Shown: positions 42,741 through 52,191 of the stretch, in pieces
Layout: each line of letters begins with the position of its first letter
Numbering within the stretch: position 1 is the first letter of the stretch
Assembly: GCA_038528385.1 (NCBI GenBank)
Contig: JBCBET010000001.1
Span: 744,001-808,000 of the forward strand
Reading direction: 5' to 3'
Origin: Shimia_B sp038528385
Lineage (GTDB): Bacteria > Pseudomonadota > Alphaproteobacteria > Rhodobacterales > Rhodobacteraceae
Length of the DNA stretch: 64,000 bases
Notes under the pieces: generated by a model
The model's input: the letters and a program-made list of their open reading frames with translations, nothing else
The model's database searches: none
Told to the model about the DNA's origin: nothing
Made by a program: the position numbers and the translations under genes

Positions 42741-44519
42741 ATGCCGATCTTCACCGCCCCCACGAAAGACCAGCAGTTCATCCTGCACGATCTCCTGAAG
42801 ATCGCCGAGCAGGACGTGCCGGGCTACGCCGACCTCGACCGAGACTTCACCGACGCCATCCTCACCGAGGCGGGAAAGCTGGCCGTGGAAGTGCTGCACC
42901 CGCTCAACACCGTGGGGGACAAGGAAGGCTGCCACCTGGAGAACGGCGTCGTCCGCGTGCCCGCGGGCTTCAAGGAGGCCTATGACCAGATGGCCGAGGG
43001 CGGCTGGATGGCCATGGACATCCCCGAGGAATACGGCGGTCAGGGCCTGCCCTACATCATGCACACCGCGGCGATGGAGCCGATGGTGTCGGCCAATATG
43101 GCCTTCAACATGTACCCGGGCCTCTCCCACGGCAACATGGCCGCGATCCTCGCCAACGGCAGCGAGGAGCAGAAGCAGACCTACCTGCCCAAGATGTCCA
43201 CGGGCGAATGGTCGGGCACGATGAACCTGACCGAGCCCCATTGCGGCACCGATCTCGGCCTCATGCGCACGAAGGCCGAGCCGCAGGACGATGGGACCTA
43301 CAAGATCTCTGGCCAGAAGATCTGGATCTCCGCCGGTGAGCACGAGATGGCCGACAACATCATCCACCTCGTCCTCGCCAAGATCCCCGGCGGCCCCGAG
43401 GGCGTGAAGGGGATCTCCCTCTTCATCGTGCCGAAATTCCTCGTCAACGAAGACGGCTCGCTCGGGGAGCGGAACTCGCTCTCCTGCGGCGGCCTCGAGG
43501 AGAAGATGGGCATCCACGGCAACGCCACCTGCGTGATGAACTACGACGGCGCCACGGGATACCTCATCGGCGAGGCGCACAAGGGCATGCGCGCCATGTT
43601 CATCATGATGAACGAAGCGCGCCTGGGCGTCGGCCTCCAAGGCTACGCGCAGGGCGAGATCGCCTACCAGAACGCGCTGGGCTTCGCCCAGGACCGCATC
43701 CAGGGCCGCGCCGTCACCGGCGCCGAGGCGCCCGAAAAGGCTGCCGACCCCATCATCGTGCACCCCGACGTGCGCCGGAACCTGATGGACCAGAAGAGCT
43801 TCGTGGAAGGCGCCCGCGCGCTGACCTACTGGGGCTCGACCATGCTCGACCGGGCGCACCGCCTCGAGGACAAGGACGCCGAGGACATGATGAGCCTGCT
43901 CACGCCGGTCATCAAAGGCTTCCTCACCGACAAGGGGTTCGAGACGGCCGTGAACGCGCAGCAGACGCTGGGCGGCTCAGGCTTCACCCAGGAATGGGGG
44001 CTCGAGCAATTCGTCCGCGACGCGCGGATCACGATGATCTACGAGGGTACGAACGGCGTGCAGTCGCTGGACCTCGTGGGGCGCAAGCTCGGCATGAACG
44101 GCGGCAAGACGGTCATGGCCTTCTTCGACATGGTCAAGGACTTCATCAAGGAGAACGAGGGGAACGAGGCGCTGAAGGCCGACTTCCTCGACCCGCTCAA
44201 GGCGGCCTCGAAAGACCTGCAGGCGGCGGGGATGTACTTCATGCAGGAAGGCATGAAGAACCCCAATAACGCGCTCTCGGGCTCGTATGACTTCATGCAC
44301 CTCTTCGGTCACGTGGCGCTCGGCCTCATGTGGGCGAAGATGGGCAAGGCCGCCCATGAGGCGCTGGAAAACGGCGCCTCCGACACCGAGTTCTACGAGA
44401 CGAAGCTCGCCACGGGCCGCTACTACATGGCGCGCCCGCTCAAGATGACCGGCACCCACCTCGCCCGCATCCAGACCGGCGGCGAGACGGTGATGGCGCT
44501 GGAAGCGGCGAACTTCTAA
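42741..44519 (+). CDS. Acyl-CoA dehydrogenase, long form with C-terminal domain
   Basis: 592 residues, about 200 more than short-chain forms. FAD-binding blocks include LTEPHCGTDLGLMRTKA and ISGQKIWISAGEHEMADN; the catalytic glutamate is E435 in YEGTNGVQ. The C-terminal 150 residues are the ACAD_C-type extension shared with long-chain enzymes and DmdC. DmdC cannot be told apart here, and no other DMSP gene is adjacent. It likely carries out the first step of beta-oxidation with the FadA and FadJ genes downstream. Followed by a strong terminator. Confidence 0.88.
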   Translation: MPIFTAPTKDQQFILHDLLKIAEQDVPGYADLDRDFTDAILTEAGKLAVEVLHPLNTVGDKEGCHLENGVVRVPAGFKEAYDQMAEGGWMAMDIPEEYGGQGLPYIMHTAAMEPMVSANMAFNMYPGLSHGNMAAILANGSEEQKQTYLPKMSTGEWSGTMNLTEPHCGTDLGLMRTKAEPQDDGTYKISGQKIWISAGEHEMADNIIHLVLAKIPGGPEGVKGISLFIVPKFLVNEDGSLGERNSLSCGGLEEKMGIHGNATCVMNYDGATGYLIGEAHKGMRAMFIMMNEARLGVGLQGYAQGEIAYQNALGFAQDRIQGRAVTGAEAPEKAADPIIVHPDVRRNLMDQKSFVEGARALTYWGSTMLDRAHRLEDKDAEDMMSLLTPVIKGFLTDKGFETAVNAQQTLGGSGFTQEWGLEQFVRDARITMIYEGTNGVQSLDLVGRKLGMNGGKTVMAFFDMVKDFIKENEGNEALKADFLDPLKAASKDLQAAGMYFMQEGMKNPNNALSGSYDFMHLFGHVALGLMWAKMGKAAHEALENGASDTEFYETKLATGRYYMARPLKMTGTHLARIQTGGETVMALEAANF

Positions 44520-44543
44520 GCCTCTACCTCGCGACCAACGAAG

Positions 44544-44576
44544 GGCGGCGCTCTCAGGGGCGTCGCCTTTTTCTTT
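44544..44576 (+). terminator. Rho-independent terminator after the acyl-CoA dehydrogenase gene
   Basis: Stem GGCGGCGC / GCGTCGCC (one G-U pair), loop of eight bases, then TTTTTCTTT. It lies 24 bases after the stop, so the dehydrogenase gene is separate from the GST and FadA-FadJ genes downstream. Confidence 0.88.
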
Positions 44577-44710
44577 GCCCGTCGGTCTGCGCTCTTTTCG
44601 AGCCCGGGCCCGCCGTTCATGGCCTCTCTCAAACGCATGGCGTTCGGCCACTCCCCCCTTCTTCGCCAGCATGCGCTGGCTTGAACCATCGGTGGCGCGC
44701 TTCGCGCGGG

Positions 44711-44745
44711 GCGCGGTTGGCGTGGCGCGGTTGGCGTGGCGCGGT
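44711..44745. repeat. 14-base tandem repeat, 2.5 copies
   Basis: GCGCGGTTGGCGTG occurs at 44711-44724 and 44725-44738 without change, followed by a partial GCGCGGT. It lies in the spacer between the acyl-CoA dehydrogenase and GST genes and encodes nothing obvious. Confidence 0.85.
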
Positions 44746-44787
44746 ACTCTTTGGAGAGCACCGCGCTTTCACGATCTGGCCGGATTG

Positions 44788-44808
44788 CCTCCGGCGGAGG
44801 TATTTTTT
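44788..44808 (+). terminator. Palindrome with T-run (terminator-like)
   Basis: CCTCC-GGC-GGAGG followed by TATTTTTT. The short stem and T-run would act in the plus direction, but no plus-strand gene ends directly before it, so it may be a mobile or structural repeat. Confidence 0.45.
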
Positions 44809-45035
44809 GAAAAGTGAAAGGGAGGTCGTCCACTCCGCCGTCCAGCGCTTGGTCGCCAGGCGCAGCCACGCCAGAGGGCGGAGCTTCACTTTTCACGGCC
44901 ATCGGCTCCTCAGCCTGTACCGTACTTGAGTGATTTCAGATTCTGGTGAACAAAGTCCTAACTTCATTTTTCCCGAAATACCTCGGGGGTCCGGGGGCTG
45001 GCCCCCGGTCCGGACCTCACAACCGGAGACGCGCC

Positions 45036-45668
45036 ATGACCCTAAAGCTCCACTGCTTCGGCGAGAGCGGCAATTCCTACAAGGCGGCGCTGGCGCTCGA
45101 GCTTTCGGGACTGGAATGGAAGCCGGTGAAGGTCGATTTCTTCGACGGAGCGACACGGGCGGAGGGCTATCGCACCCTGAACGCCATGGGCGAGGCGCCG
45201 GTACTCGAGGACGGGGATTTCCGCCTCACGCAATCGGGCGCGATCCAGCAATGGGTGACGGACAAGACCGGCAAACATGGCGGCGCGGAGGAGGATCGCT
45301 ACGAAGTGCTGCGCTGGGTGCTTTGGGACAACCACAAGCTCTCCTCCCAGGCGGGCATGCTGCGTTTCCTGATGAATTTCCTGCCCGAGGAGAAGCGGCC
45401 CGCGGAGGTCATCGCCTTCACCCAGGGCCGGCTGCGCGCCGCCTACACCACGCTCGACACCCATCTGGCCGGGCGCGACTGGATCGTGGGCGACGGGCTC
45501 ACCAATGCCGATATCTCCTGCTGCGGCTATCTCTTCTACCCGGAGCCCTTCGGATTTGATCGGGCCGAGTGGCGCCATATCGACCGCTGGCTCGCGCGCA
45601 TCGAGGCGCTGCCCGGCTGGGCGCATCCCTATGACCTCATGCCCGGGCACCCGCGCGAGCGGGCCTGA
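45036..45668 (+). CDS. Glutathione S-transferase
   Basis: 210 residues. The N-terminal thioredoxin-like domain begins LHCFGESGNSYKAALALELS, with S-x-S as the likely glutathione-activating site, and EAPVLEDGDFRLTQSGAIQQW is the glutathione-binding block. An all-helical domain with YTTLDTHLAGRDWIVGDGLTNADI follows. The ATG at 45036 has GGAG about 8 bases upstream; the frame is open further upstream. It lies between the dehydrogenase and thiolase genes; a link to acyl-CoA metabolism is conjecture. Confidence 0.85.
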   Translation: MTLKLHCFGESGNSYKAALALELSGLEWKPVKVDFFDGATRAEGYRTLNAMGEAPVLEDGDFRLTQSGAIQQWVTDKTGKHGGAEEDRYEVLRWVLWDNHKLSSQAGMLRFLMNFLPEEKRPAEVIAFTQGRLRAAYTTLDTHLAGRDWIVGDGLTNADISCCGYLFYPEPFGFDRAEWRHIDRWLARIEALPGWAHPYDLMPGHPRERA

Positions 45669-45715
45669 GCGCGGCCGGGTTGAAATCGGCTGAAAGTCGC
45701 GCCTCGTAACGCCAC

Positions 45716-45731
45716 GTGACGTTCGCGTCAC
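45716..45731. promoter_or_regulatory. LiuR-like palindrome upstream of the orphan gene-fadA-fadJ operon
   Basis: GTGACGTTCGCGTCAC, a perfect inverted repeat GTGACG-TTCG-CGTCAC, 84 bases ahead of the ATG at 45815. It fits the LiuR/MerR type (GACGTNNNCGTC core). A weaker site is in front of the MerR-dehydrogenase genes, so both operons may share one regulator. Confidence 0.6.
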
Positions 45732-45814
45732 CCTGCGAAAGCCCGTAAGCTCGCCCCAAGTCACGCTGCCCGCGGCGGGCCCTCCCCCCGCAGGCCGCGC
45801 CTAAACGGAGGCCA

Positions 45815-46113
45815 ATGATGTCCTACTTTCGAGAGAAACTATCCGCTGCGTTAAATGGAATGGCACAATCGGACTTAGACGTCCGAACTAAATTGGCAGA
45901 TGCTTACTCGTATCATCTGTTGCACGCCGCAGATCACCTCCCAGACAACGAAGATGTTCGAAGCTCTTTCGAGAAGTTCGGCGAAGCGTTTTCGCGAGTG
46001 GAAGACAAAGAGAAAGGCTCAATAAGAGCAAGCATCGACCAAATGAGCGACAACGAAGTGGAAGAACTAGTCAGTGAAATTTGTGGTCTTGTCTACTACG
46101 CGGAGTTCTCGAA

Positions 46114-46117
<4 letters not shown>
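45815..46117 (+). CDS. Orphan low-G+C gene placed at the fadA start
   Basis: 100 residues, acidic and largely helical; no domain is recognised. By hand count 141 of 303 bases are G or C (about 47%), against two-thirds or more in the neighbours, and the gene uses TTA, ATA, AGA and CTA codons that are rare around it. It follows ACGGAGG and has two ATGs (45815, 45818); the first is listed. Its stop overlaps the fadA ATG as ATGA, so fadA would depend on its translation. AATGA stands at both ends, as if the gene had been placed into the fadA start codon. Origin and function are unknown. Confidence 0.7.
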
Positions 46118-47328
<1,211 letters not shown>

Positions 47329-47346
47329 TCCCAGGGAGAACAGGAA

Positions 47347-49536
47347 ATGTCTGATTTCAGCATGAACGTGGGCGACGACGGCGTCGCCATCATCACCTGG
47401 GACACCCAGGGCAAATCCATGAACGTCATGAACGAGCAGGGCTTCCGCGATCTGGAGGCGCTGATCGACACCGTGCTCGGCGACGACGCCATCAAGGGCG
47501 CGGTCATCACGTCGGGCAAGGAAGGCACCTTTGCCGGGGGCATGGACCTCAACATCATCGCCAAGATGAAGGAGATGGCCGGGGACACCCCCGCCGAGGG
47601 ACTCTTCAACGGCATCATGGATATCCACCGACTGCTCCGGAAAATTGAGCGCGCGGGGATGGAGCCGAAGACCAACAAGGGCGGCAAGCCCATCGCGGCC
47701 GCGCTCCCGGGCACGGCGCTCGGCATCGGGCTCGAGCTGCCCATGGCCACGCACCGCATCTTCTGCGCGGATAACCCGAAGGCCAAGATCGGCCTGCCGG
47801 AGATCATGGTAGGCATCTTCCCGGGCGCTGGCGGCACCACGCGGGTGAGCTGGAAGCTCGGCCCCATGGCAGGCTCGCCCATCCTGCTCCAAGGCAAGAT
47901 GCATTCCCCGAAGGAAGCCAAGGGCGTAGGCCTCATTGATGAAGTGGTGGATGACCCTGTCCGGGCCGCGCGCGACTGGGTGCTGAGCGAGCCCAAGATC
48001 GTGAAGCCCTGGGACGAGAAGGGCTACAAATACCCCGGCGGCGCGCCTTACCACCCGGCGGGCTTCATGACCTTCGTGGGCGCCTCGGCCATGGTCAACG
48101 CGAACACGAACGGCGTCTACCCGGCGCCCAAAGCCCTGCTCAGCGCGGTCTACGAAGGGGCCATGGTCCCCTTCGACACCGCGCTCAAGATCGAGGCGCG
48201 CTGGTTCACCAACGTGCTCATGAACCCGTCCTCGGGCGCCATGATCCGCTCCCTCTTCATCAACAAGGAGGCGCTGGAAAAAGGCGCCGTGCGTCCTGAC
48301 GTGCCCGACCAGAAGGTCAAGAAGATCGGCGTCATGGGCGCGGGCATGATGGGGGCAGGCATCGCGCTCGTCTCCGCGCAGGCGGGTATGGAAGTGGTGC
48401 TGATAGACCAGCAGCAGGAAAGCGCGGACAAAGGGAAAGCCTATGTCGACGACTACTTCTCCAAGGGCGTGAGCCGTAAGAAGATCACCGAGGAGAAGAA
48501 GGCCGCTGCCATGGCCCTCATCACCGCCACGACCGATTACGCCGCGCTCGAAGGGGCCGACCTCATCATCGAGGCCGTCTTCGAAGATCCGGGCGTGAAG
48601 GCAGAGGTGACGAAAAACGTGCTGGCGGTGGTCGGTCCCGATTGCATCTTCGCCACCAACACCTCCACGCTGCCCATCACGGAGCTCGCGAAGGCCTCCA
48701 ACACGCCCGCGAACTTCATCGGCATCCACTTCTTCTCGCCCGTGGAGAAGATGATGCTGGTAGAGATCATCAAGGGCCGCGAAACCGGCGACCGCGCGGT
48801 GGCCAAGGCGCTCGACTACGTGCGCCAGATCAAGAAGACGCCCATCGTCGTCAATGACGCGCGCTTCTTCTACTGCAACCGCTGTATCATCCCCTACATC
48901 AACGAAGGGATGCGCATGGTCATGGAGGGCGTCGCGCCCGCGCTCATCGAGAACGCCGCGCGCCTCGTCGGCATGCCGCTCGGGCCCCTGCAACTGGTGG
49001 ACGAAACCTCCATCGACCTCGGCGTGAAGATCGCCAAGGCGACGAAGGCCGCCATGGGCGCGGAGTACGACGACGCCGTGGACGAGATCCTGTTCTGGAT
49101 GGCCGACGAAGGCCGCCTCGGCAAGAAGTCCAATGCGGGCTTCTACGAGTACGACGAGCGCGGCAAGCGCACGGGCCTGTGGCCCGGGCTCGCGGCGAAA
49201 TACCCGGTGGCAGACGAGCAGCCCGACCTCATCGAAGTCCAGCACCGCCTGCTCATGATCCAGTCGCTCGAGGCCGTGCGCGCGCTCGAGGAAGACGTGC
49301 TCATGGATATCCGGGAGGGCGATGTGGGCGCGATCCTGGCCTGGGGCTTCGCGCCATGGTCCGGCGGGCCGCTCTCCTGGCTCGACATGATCGGCGCGGC
49401 CTATGCTTCCGAGCGGACGGCCGAGCTCACGGGCAAGTTCGGGCCCCGCTTCGAGACGCCCGCGCTTCTGAAGGACCTCGCTGCGAAGAACGACACGTTC
49501 TACGGTCGCTACCAGCCCGCCATCGCGGCGGAGTGA
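47347..49536 (+). CDS. fadJ: Multifunctional enoyl-CoA hydratase/3-hydroxyacyl-CoA dehydrogenase
   Basis: 729 residues. The N-terminal crotonase domain (to about 190) includes GTFAGGMDLN and LPGTALGIGLELPMATH; the NAD-binding domain begins VKKIGVMGAGMMGAGIA (about 320-336), and NRCIIPYINEG with the HFFSPVEKMMLVE histidine lies further on. It turns enoyl-CoA into 3-oxoacyl-CoA, which the thiolase then cleaves. RBS GGGAG precedes the ATG. Followed by a GC-rich hairpin. Confidence 0.93.
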   Translation: MSDFSMNVGDDGVAIITWDTQGKSMNVMNEQGFRDLEALIDTVLGDDAIKGAVITSGKEGTFAGGMDLNIIAKMKEMAGDTPAEGLFNGIMDIHRLLRKIERAGMEPKTNKGGKPIAAALPGTALGIGLELPMATHRIFCADNPKAKIGLPEIMVGIFPGAGGTTRVSWKLGPMAGSPILLQGKMHSPKEAKGVGLIDEVVDDPVRAARDWVLSEPKIVKPWDEKGYKYPGGAPYHPAGFMTFVGASAMVNANTNGVYPAPKALLSAVYEGAMVPFDTALKIEARWFTNVLMNPSSGAMIRSLFINKEALEKGAVRPDVPDQKVKKIGVMGAGMMGAGIALVSAQAGMEVVLIDQQQESADKGKAYVDDYFSKGVSRKKITEEKKAAAMALITATTDYAALEGADLIIEAVFEDPGVKAEVTKNVLAVVGPDCIFATNTSTLPITELAKASNTPANFIGIHFFSPVEKMMLVEIIKGRETGDRAVAKALDYVRQIKKTPIVVNDARFFYCNRCIIPYINEGMRMVMEGVAPALIENAARLVGMPLGPLQLVDETSIDLGVKIAKATKAAMGAEYDDAVDEILFWMADEGRLGKKSNAGFYEYDERGKRTGLWPGLAAKYPVADEQPDLIEVQHRLLMIQSLEAVRALEEDVLMDIREGDVGAILAWGFAPWSGGPLSWLDMIGAAYASERTAELTGKFGPRFETPALLKDLAAKNDTFYGRYQPAIAAE

Positions 49537-49544
49537 GCCGCACG

Positions 49545-49574
49545 CCCCGCCCGGCCGTCAGGATCCGGGCGGGG
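49545..49574 (+). terminator. GC-rich hairpin after fadJ
   Basis: CCCCGCCCGG / CCGGGCGGGG, a perfect 10-base stem with a 10-base loop, 9 bases after the stop. There is no T-run, so it may slow transcription or protect the 3' end instead of ending it outright. Confidence 0.55.
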
Positions 49575-49766
49575 TCGCCGCTCCGGTCGGCAAAGATTAT
49601 TCCGACTTTTTTCGCGCGGATTAACGCCTTCGGGCAGCCTGACCTGCCCATGCCGGGGGTGTACTGGTTGTGTACGGGGTGTGTACGGGATGTGACCCCA
49701 CGCCACCGGGGCCGGGCCCCGCGTCGCCCCGATCGTTAGCCCACCGCGCGCCAGGGTCACGGAAGC

Positions 49767-50378
49767 TTAGGCCGCCACGCGCTCCTGCGCGCGGAGATCG
49801 TCGGCTATGGCCTGTGCCGCCGGGCGTTCGAGCGGCAGATAGGGCAGGTCCCCGTACATGCAGTCGAGGATGCTCGCCATCGCCTGACAATGGACGAGCG
49901 CGCCTTCGGCGGCATAGATCATCTGATCCTGCGCGAAATGCAGCACCACGACCGCATGCGGCGCGCGCGGAAGAACGGGCCCGATCCCCTTCCACCCGGC
50001 GAGGGTATCAACCGTCACGATTGCGAACGGATCGCCCGTCAGCGTCTCGGCCAGATCGCTTTCCACGAGGACGAGCTGCCGCGGCAGGAGCCAGACTTTT
50101 TCGGCGTTTCCGAGCGCCCCCACGGGCACCTCGAGGGGCGCGGCCTGGTCCGGGCAGGTCTCGTGATCGGGCCAGTTCATGACGTGCTCGATCCCCATAA
50201 CCGTCTGAAATCCATGGTCGAATGTGAGTACGGCATCGCCGATGGCCACGGCCTCCACGTCGCGCCACCCGGCGCGTGTGGCCACGCGGGTGCCGTGCAA
50301 CAGACCCGACCGGCGGGTCACGCCCACGCGGTCACGAAGCGTCCCGGAAGACGCGAAAGCATCTTTGTAATCGAACAT
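49767..50378 (-). CDS. Hint-domain protein lacking the catalytic cysteine
   Basis: 203 residues. GTRVATRAGWRDVEAVAIGDAVLTFDHGFQ (about 29-58) is the start of a bacterial Hint domain as in PF13403, and LPRQLVLVESDLAE and PALVHCQ-like blocks follow. The nucleophilic cysteine expected four residues before G29 is G25, so autocleavage is not possible. Proteins of this type are common in Roseobacter relatives. It is the only gene here facing the FadJ gene, with 230 bases between. Confidence 0.75.
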   Translation of the reverse strand: MFDYKDAFASSGTLRDRVGVTRRSGLLHGTRVATRAGWRDVEAVAIGDAVLTFDHGFQTVMGIEHVMNWPDHETCPDQAAPLEVPVGALGNAEKVWLLPRQLVLVESDLAETLTGDPFAIVTVDTLAGWKGIGPVLPRAPHAVVVLHFAQDQMIYAAEGALVHCQAMASILDCMYGDLPYLPLERPAAQAIADDLRAQERVAA

Positions 50379-50565
50379 GTGACCATCCCCATGACCATGT
50401 TTCTGTGGCAGCGTGGACGGCTGGCAGGCCGGGTCTCCACAACCAAAGGATGCGAAGGTCCCGGGGCGCGGTTTGGGGCGATGCGCGGCAAGAATGAGGC
50501 ATTTTGTGTAAATTTCGCGCCAGATTTGCGGCGAATGCGGGATTGTTTCCGAAACCGGGACCAGT

Positions 50566-51216
50566 TCAGCCGTCGAAGCGATAGCCGAAGCGCGCGATGT
50601 CCTCGGCGCAGAGCTCCGCCACGCGCAGAGAATCGCTTTCCGAATAGATGCTCCGGTAGTCGGCGGGCCGCTCCGAGCGATTTTCATGGGGAAGGTTAAC
50701 GCGGAAGCCGACCGCCGCCTCGAGCCCCGCAAGGTCCTCGCGGTGATGCTCCAACCTGATGAAAAGATGACACCTTTCCTGGCCTGACGCGTCAACGACA
50801 TAGCTTGAATAGGGCGCGGCACGCAGGCTCTCGGCGGTGTGCGGATGGGCGAGGAAGCCGCTGAAATCGGTGCTTTTCGCGAGGCTAACAGCGGCGTGGT
50901 CGAAGCTCTGTGCGCGCAGCCAGTGGTAATAGCTCACCAACCGATCCCAGGGATTGCGCACCATCGTGAAGATGAAGAGCTCCTCCAACTCCGCGGGCCC
51001 GAGCCACCCGTCGAGATCGCGCAGCGTGGAGTGTTTCCACAGCCGCCCCCGCGCCGGCAGGCCCTCCAGGCGTCGCTTGCGGCGGCGGGCCTTGGGCGTG
51101 TCCCCGGCCATGATATCGCCCGGTTTCGCCTTTGCCTCCAACGCCTTGGCCAGCGACGTGCCGCCCGTCTTCGGGATGTGGATGAAGAGGTAGCCCCGCT
51201 CGGGCGCGTAGATCAT
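50566..51216 (-). CDS. Sulfotransferase family protein
   Basis: 216 residues. FIHIPKTGGTSLAKAL (about 11-26) binds the 5'-phosphosulphate of PAPS, and VRNPWDRLVSYYHW (86-99) is the 3'-phosphate-binding block. It adds sulphate to a carbohydrate or similar acceptor. Its ATG overlaps the stop of the DMT gene as ATGA. The acceptor is not known. Confidence 0.86.
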   Translation of the reverse strand: MIYAPERGYLFIHIPKTGGTSLAKALEAKAKPGDIMAGDTPKARRRKRRLEGLPARGRLWKHSTLRDLDGWLGPAELEELFIFTMVRNPWDRLVSYYHWLRAQSFDHAAVSLAKSTDFSGFLAHPHTAESLRAAPYSSYVVDASGQERCHLFIRLEHHREDLAGLEAAVGFRVNLPHENRSERPADYRSIYSESDSLRVAELCAEDIARFGYRFDG

Positions 51217-52121
51217 GCGCGCCCCCCGTGCCGCGCGAGGGCCGCGCCGGAGCCCAGGAGGAGGGCGATCCCCAGGAGCCCGAGGGGCCCGATGCCGTGT
51301 CCCCAGACGAGCGCGCCCACCGCCGCGGCCACGAGGAGCACGCTGTATTCGAACGCCCCCACGAAGGCCGGCGCGGCGAGCTGGTAGGCCCGCGCGAGGA
51401 GCGTCACCGAGACGAGCGCCACCAGCGCCTGCGCGAAGCAGAGCCAGAGCACATGCGCCGGCACCGCCGTCCAGCCGCGGGTGAGGTAGTCGGTCCCCTG
51501 AGGATCGAGAAACGGCAGGGCCAGCGCGCCCGCCACTCCGATCATCGCCAGGTATGCGGCCACGAGCGTCCACGCGCTTTCCTGCCCCGTCCAGCGTCGC
51601 GTGACCTTGCCCGTCATGCCGTAGAAGAACCCCGCCAGAAGCGGCCCGATCGCGAGCCACCCCGCCGCGGCAGGGTCGGGCTGCACCACTGCGAGGCAGC
51701 CCAGAAACCCGAGCAATATCAGGAATGCGGTCCACGGATCCACGCGGCCGCCCTCGGCGCGCGTGACGATCATCACCCAGAGCGGCGCCGTGAAAACGCC
51801 CGCGAGCGACTGCGCGACGCTCAGGAACCCGACGCTGGCGAAGTAGAATCCCATGGCGATGGTGAGCAGCGCCGAACGGCCCAGAATGCCCCAGGGATTG
51901 ACGGGCCGCAGGCGTCGCCCCGTCCCCAGCAGAATGAGCGGCAGCAGCGCCAGCGCCATGCCCGACCGCACCACCTGAAACTGCGCAAGACCCATATGCG
52001 CGGCCACTTCGGGCATCGCGTTGTCGCCCACGCCAATGAGCGCCATCCCCGCCACCGCGAGCCCCGCCGCCTTCAGCTCATCGGGCGCGCGCGCGGGCTC
52101 AACCTCATCGAGACTGGCCAT
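51213..52121 (-). CDS. EamA/DMT-family transporter
   Basis: 302 residues with ten membrane helices in two EamA halves. ATG 52121 gives MASLDEVEP and fits the first helix; a longer start at 52163 is less likely. GVFTAPLWVMIVTRAEG and QALVALVSVTLLARAYQL are the family's end-of-half blocks. It probably exports a metabolite, perhaps one handled with the coupled sulfotransferase. Confidence 0.85.
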   Translation of the reverse strand: MASLDEVEPARAPDELKAAGLAVAGMALIGVGDNAMPEVAAHMGLAQFQVVRSGMALALLPLILLGTGRRLRPVNPWGILGRSALLTIAMGFYFASVGFLSVAQSLAGVFTAPLWVMIVTRAEGGRVDPWTAFLILLGFLGCLAVVQPDPAAAGWLAIGPLLAGFFYGMTGKVTRRWTGQESAWTLVAAYLAMIGVAGALALPFLDPQGTDYLTRGWTAVPAHVLWLCFAQALVALVSVTLLARAYQLAAPAFVGAFEYSVLLVAAAVGALVWGHGIGPLGLLGIALLLGSGAALARHGGRA

Positions 52122-52191
52122 GCTGCCGTCTTGCCCCTTTGAATTCCGCCACGCGCGTTCCATAACGACAGCTCAAACGGAAGGAAACGAC

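Larger units (their letters stand above)
44577..45035. other. Non-coding, repeat-rich spacer
   Basis: About 460 bases without a credible gene. It holds a TTCG-hairpin related to that at 24.83 kb (TCGGTGGCGCGCTTCGCG, from about 44689), a 14-base direct repeat GCGCGGTTGGCGTG present 2.5 times (44711-44745), the palindrome CCTCC-GGC-GGAGG followed by TATTTTTT (44788-44808), an 11-base inverted repeat TGAAAAGTGAA / TTCACTTTTCA about 70 bases apart (44808 and 44885), and CCGGGGGC-TG-GCCCCCGG (about 44991-45008). Confidence 0.6.

Noticed and set aside
42741..44519. Assignment of the acyl-CoA dehydrogenase as DmdC, and of 52192-53820 as DmdB
   Set aside because: Both are in the right broad families, but no DmdA or DmdD is in the window and the sequences do not let DMSP-pathway enzymes be told from fatty-acid ones. 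The synthetase does not match the R. pomeroyi DmdB N-terminus as I recall it.
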